From assembly GCA_009801015.1 (NCBI GenBank), contig VHZZ01002828.1, positions 81,557-103,406 of the forward strand: DNA of 21,850 nt, given 5' to 3'. Shown here piece by piece: positions 19,876 to 21,850 of this stretch. Each line of letters opens with the position of its first letter. The stretch's first letter is position 1. The notes under the pieces are model-generated. The model worked only from the letters and a program-made list of their open reading frames with translations, made no database searches and was not told the origin of the DNA. This DNA is from Silene noctiflora (taxonomy: Eukaryota; Streptophyta; Magnoliopsida; Caryophyllales; Caryophyllaceae). The position numbers were made by a program, and so were the translations under genes.

Positions 19876-20046
19876 TCAAGGCCCAACTGTAATACCCCGT
19901 ATTTTTATGCTTGGGTCAACGGTTAGTCAACAACATTTTGAAAACTATATTTTAATAAAGTAAAGTTATTTTATAAACTATAGTTATTTTATAAATTATA
20001 TTTTTTTCATACTTCTTTAATTTTATATTTTAACTGGTGAGATGGA

Positions 20047-20191
20047 ATAATATAATAATAGTAATCATATTAATAATACTACTAATAATACTAGTAGGAT
20101 GCCATAAAAATAATAGTAATAGTAATAATGGTATTATATGATAATGTTATTCATAATATGAATAGTAATATAATAATAATATAATAATATT
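20047..20191. repeat. AAT/TAG-rich microsatellite-like tract
   Basis: About 145 bases are made largely of TAATAATAG-type trinucleotides in the U3 of the LTR, some 45 bases upstream of its TATA box. It is probably a decayed simple repeat. Confidence 0.8.
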
Positions 20192-20234
20192 TGGTAAGTT
20201 TCCTTGTCCTTTCCTAATTGCTACCTTAGACTAC

Positions 20235-20242
20235 TATATAAA
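20235..20242 (+). promoter_or_regulatory. TATA box of the + strand LTR at 19888
   Basis: TATATAAA in CTACTATATAAAGTAAGC is a strong plant TATA match about 347 bases into the LTR. It is followed within 60 bases by ACACAGAGAGAGAAAGAG, a common type of early leader sequence. Confidence 0.6.
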
Positions 20243-21365
20243 GTAAGCCTAACCTAACAATAAATTCGTATTCTACATAAAAACTCATAATATCACACAG
20301 AGAGAGAAAGAGGGAGATCTAGAAAAAAAGGAAAAAAGGAATTGGGTAATCAATTTGGGGATTTTGCATCTAGTTCTATTGGATTGAATCTTTTATTTTG
20401 TAAGTTCATCTTTAATCTTTAAAAGATTTAGTCTTTAATCTTTATAATCATGTTTTAAGTTTTAGTTCATCACTTAATCATGTCTAGATTAAATATAATC
20501 AACTATAATTAAATTTGTGACGATTTTATTAAAGAATAAAGTTACAGCTATTCTGTAAATCTGTAAATTGTCTTAAACGAATTATCAGACTGTTTTAATG
20601 TTGTTATATTCGAAAAATTATAGAATAGACTTAGGTATTTTCAAGTCTAGTTTATGCCTGTAAAATTTCGTAACAATTGGCGTTGTAAATTTTTCATAAT
20701 AAATTCGTTATGAACATGTCGACTGAGAATCTGCGAATGCACTAGTAGTCTAAAATTTATTTCGTAAACCTAATTTATAAATTGATAGTTAGTGGGGTCT
20801 TTTGCATACATTAAATTTGAAGAGTCAAGATAATGCTAGGCATTAGAATTGCTCAAAAGTCATATATTAAACTTGTTTTATGAACCGATACTTTTTATGT
20901 GACGGAATTCGTCAGTATTTATAAATCTTTCAATAAAACCTTGATAAGTATAGAATTTGAGGAAAGTCTATTCCACAAGAACCCTATGTGTCTTAGTGTT
21001 CCAACCCCACCGGTCTTGCATCGTTTGGATTTTTATTGAATTAATTATAAATTTTATAGTGAGACTGAACTGTGCTGTAAAACGGTAGAATTAGAGATTT
21101 TGCTTTGAAGTTGTCAAAAGGATTAGGATGTGATGGGCATAGGATAAGTACATGATTAGTTGGTTGGTTATTTAATAATTGTACATAATTATTTTATGTA
21201 GGTTATGGATTTGTAAAGGATCAATTTGATTTCTTGTGTGACTCGTACGACTCGAAGATTTGCTTGTCAGGTAGGATATATCTACTCAACTATGATATTA
21301 ATGTGTACGGTTTTTGTTTGGAATGTTTATACATGTGTGGTTGTGTTCTTCAGTTGGTTATTGAT

Positions 21366-21446
21366 ATTGGCATGAGATTGTTATATTGTGATTAATGGCA
21401 TGAGTTATTATATTGTGTCTATTGGCATGAGTTATATGGTGTCGGT
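21366..21446. repeat. ~28 bp tandem repeat, three copies
   Basis: Units with the core (A)TTGGCATGAG or AATGGCATGAG start at 21366, 21394 and 21421 (28 and 27 bases apart). Each is followed by an A/T-rich half ending TATTGTG or TATGGTG. It lies in the R-U5 part of the LTR. Confidence 0.8.
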
Positions 21447-21850
21447 TGTTGATTTGGTCGGTGTTGGAGATGGTGATGATGATAAAGGCCNGATGTGATC
21501 ACGGGGAGTATTGGAGATGTGTGGTGGTGTCGGATGCGGAGGAGCATCGGTTGCATTGTCTCATTACTTTGTGTGCATTCATTATTTTTTATCGTTGTCT
21601 ATTTATATCCTACTCAACCATGTGGTTGACAGTGTATTCGTGAACACCTGTGAAGGAACCGTTATATGGGAGCAGTTTTTGACAGGTCTCGAGTTAGCTG
21701 TTTTGGGAGCTCATGGGGGATGCATGAGGATGTTTGTCTATGTCTACCTAGTTGCCTAGTTCACTTAGTCCAGACTTTCACTATTTAATTTATGTACCTT
21801 ATTTAATTCCGCTGCTAAAGAATTGTAATTTATTACTTCAGTTTTTAGTT

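Larger units (their letters stand above)
18310..19887 (-). repeat. Tekay-like LTR, - strand, with its U3 removed
   Basis: On the - strand it ends ...GGGAGTGTTACA at 18310. Its last ~350 bases match the end of the + strand LTR at 8766-9105. A TATA box lies at 19868-19875, only about 12 bases from the point where another LTR begins at 19888, so almost all of U3 is missing. No PBS follows its 3' end (the - strand continues TTCCTTGCC), so it is a 3' or solo LTR rather than a 5' LTR. On the + strand it has more C than G, as expected for reverse orientation. Two adjacent hairpins occur at 18977-19003 and 19014-19040, and a 21 bp tandem repeat at 19356-19397. The 74-codon frame at 18929-19153 is a chance frame. 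Confidence 0.65.
19888..21850 (+). repeat. Tekay-like LTR, + strand, incomplete at the window end
   Basis: It starts TGTAATACCCCGTATTTTTA, a typical chromovirus LTR opening, directly against the truncated LTR on its left. A TATA box at 20235-20242 (TATATAAA) sets U3 at about 375 bases. Further on, TATATGGGAGCAG...TTGACAG (21664-21688) matches a motif in the - strand LTR (18625-18655) and, more weakly, the LTR at 8790. TTCCGCTGC near 21809 is typical of the last few hundred bases of such LTRs, so the end should lie not far beyond the window. No PPT precedes it, so it is a 5' or solo LTR. One undetermined base (N) is at 21491. The frames at 21446-21759 overlap this N and show no domain. Confidence 0.65.

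Noticed and set aside
21446..21759. Two overlapping + strand frames (65 and 82 codons)
   Set aside because: They lie in LTR R-U5 sequence, overlap each other and show no domain; the first includes the undetermined base at 21491.
1..21850. tRNA or other RNA genes
   Set aside because: tRNA-like words are confined to primer binding sites (complements of tRNA 3' ends). No cloverleaf, A box/B box pair or rRNA segment was seen on either strand.

Overview
The window looks like intergenic, repeat-packed DNA from a flowering plant with a large genome. I see no host gene, tRNA, rRNA or CRISPR array. Every structure I can support is a piece of an LTR retrotransposon. The evidence is LTR ends (TG...CA), target-site duplications, primer binding sites for plant tRNA-iMet and tRNA-Arg, and TATA boxes inside LTRs. 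The mix of Ogre/Tat-type and chromovirus-like (Tekay/Del-like) LTRs would suit groups such as Caryophyllales or legumes, but the sequence alone does not fix the species. No reading frame shows a reverse transcriptase, integrase or protease motif. The longer open frames are chance frames or decayed non-autonomous sequence.

Layout. 1-1727: the 3' end of an Ogre/Tat-like element (polypurine tract 431-442) and its LTR on the + strand (443-1727), followed by a PBS-like site (1736). 1728-5654: non-coding Ogre/Tat leader or UTR-type DNA, with a T-rich tract (3478-3612) and a degenerate ~143 bp tandem array with a palindromic core (4190-4905). 5655-8393: a textbook tRNA-Arg PBS and a 2.7 kb Ogre/Tat LTR on the - strand. 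8394-9105: the 3' part of a Tekay-like LTR on the + strand, carrying a ~394 bp internal duplication and followed by an iMet PBS (9109). 9106-18309: a non-coding, strongly C-poor internal region, possibly a large retrotransposon derivative (LARD). Two later insertions split it: a 2464 bp solo LTR (11029-13492, TSD ATGAA) and a complete 2764 bp non-autonomous LTR retrotransposon on the - strand (13563-16326, TSD GATAT). 18310-19887: a Tekay-like LTR on the - strand whose U3 is cut off by another + strand LTR starting at 19888, which runs out of the window.

The parts worth most attention are these. (1) Two palindrome cassettes (9950-10092 and 12319-12485) follow a related flank but use different arm sequences, as if dyad symmetry rather than sequence were kept. 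(2) The non-autonomous element carries one decayed ~330-codon frame for a protein I do not recognise. (3) The tandem array has a covarying palindrome. (4) Two Ogre/Tat LTR-PBS units face each other. (5) Base skew on the sense strand appears to track the orientation of the Tekay-like pieces.
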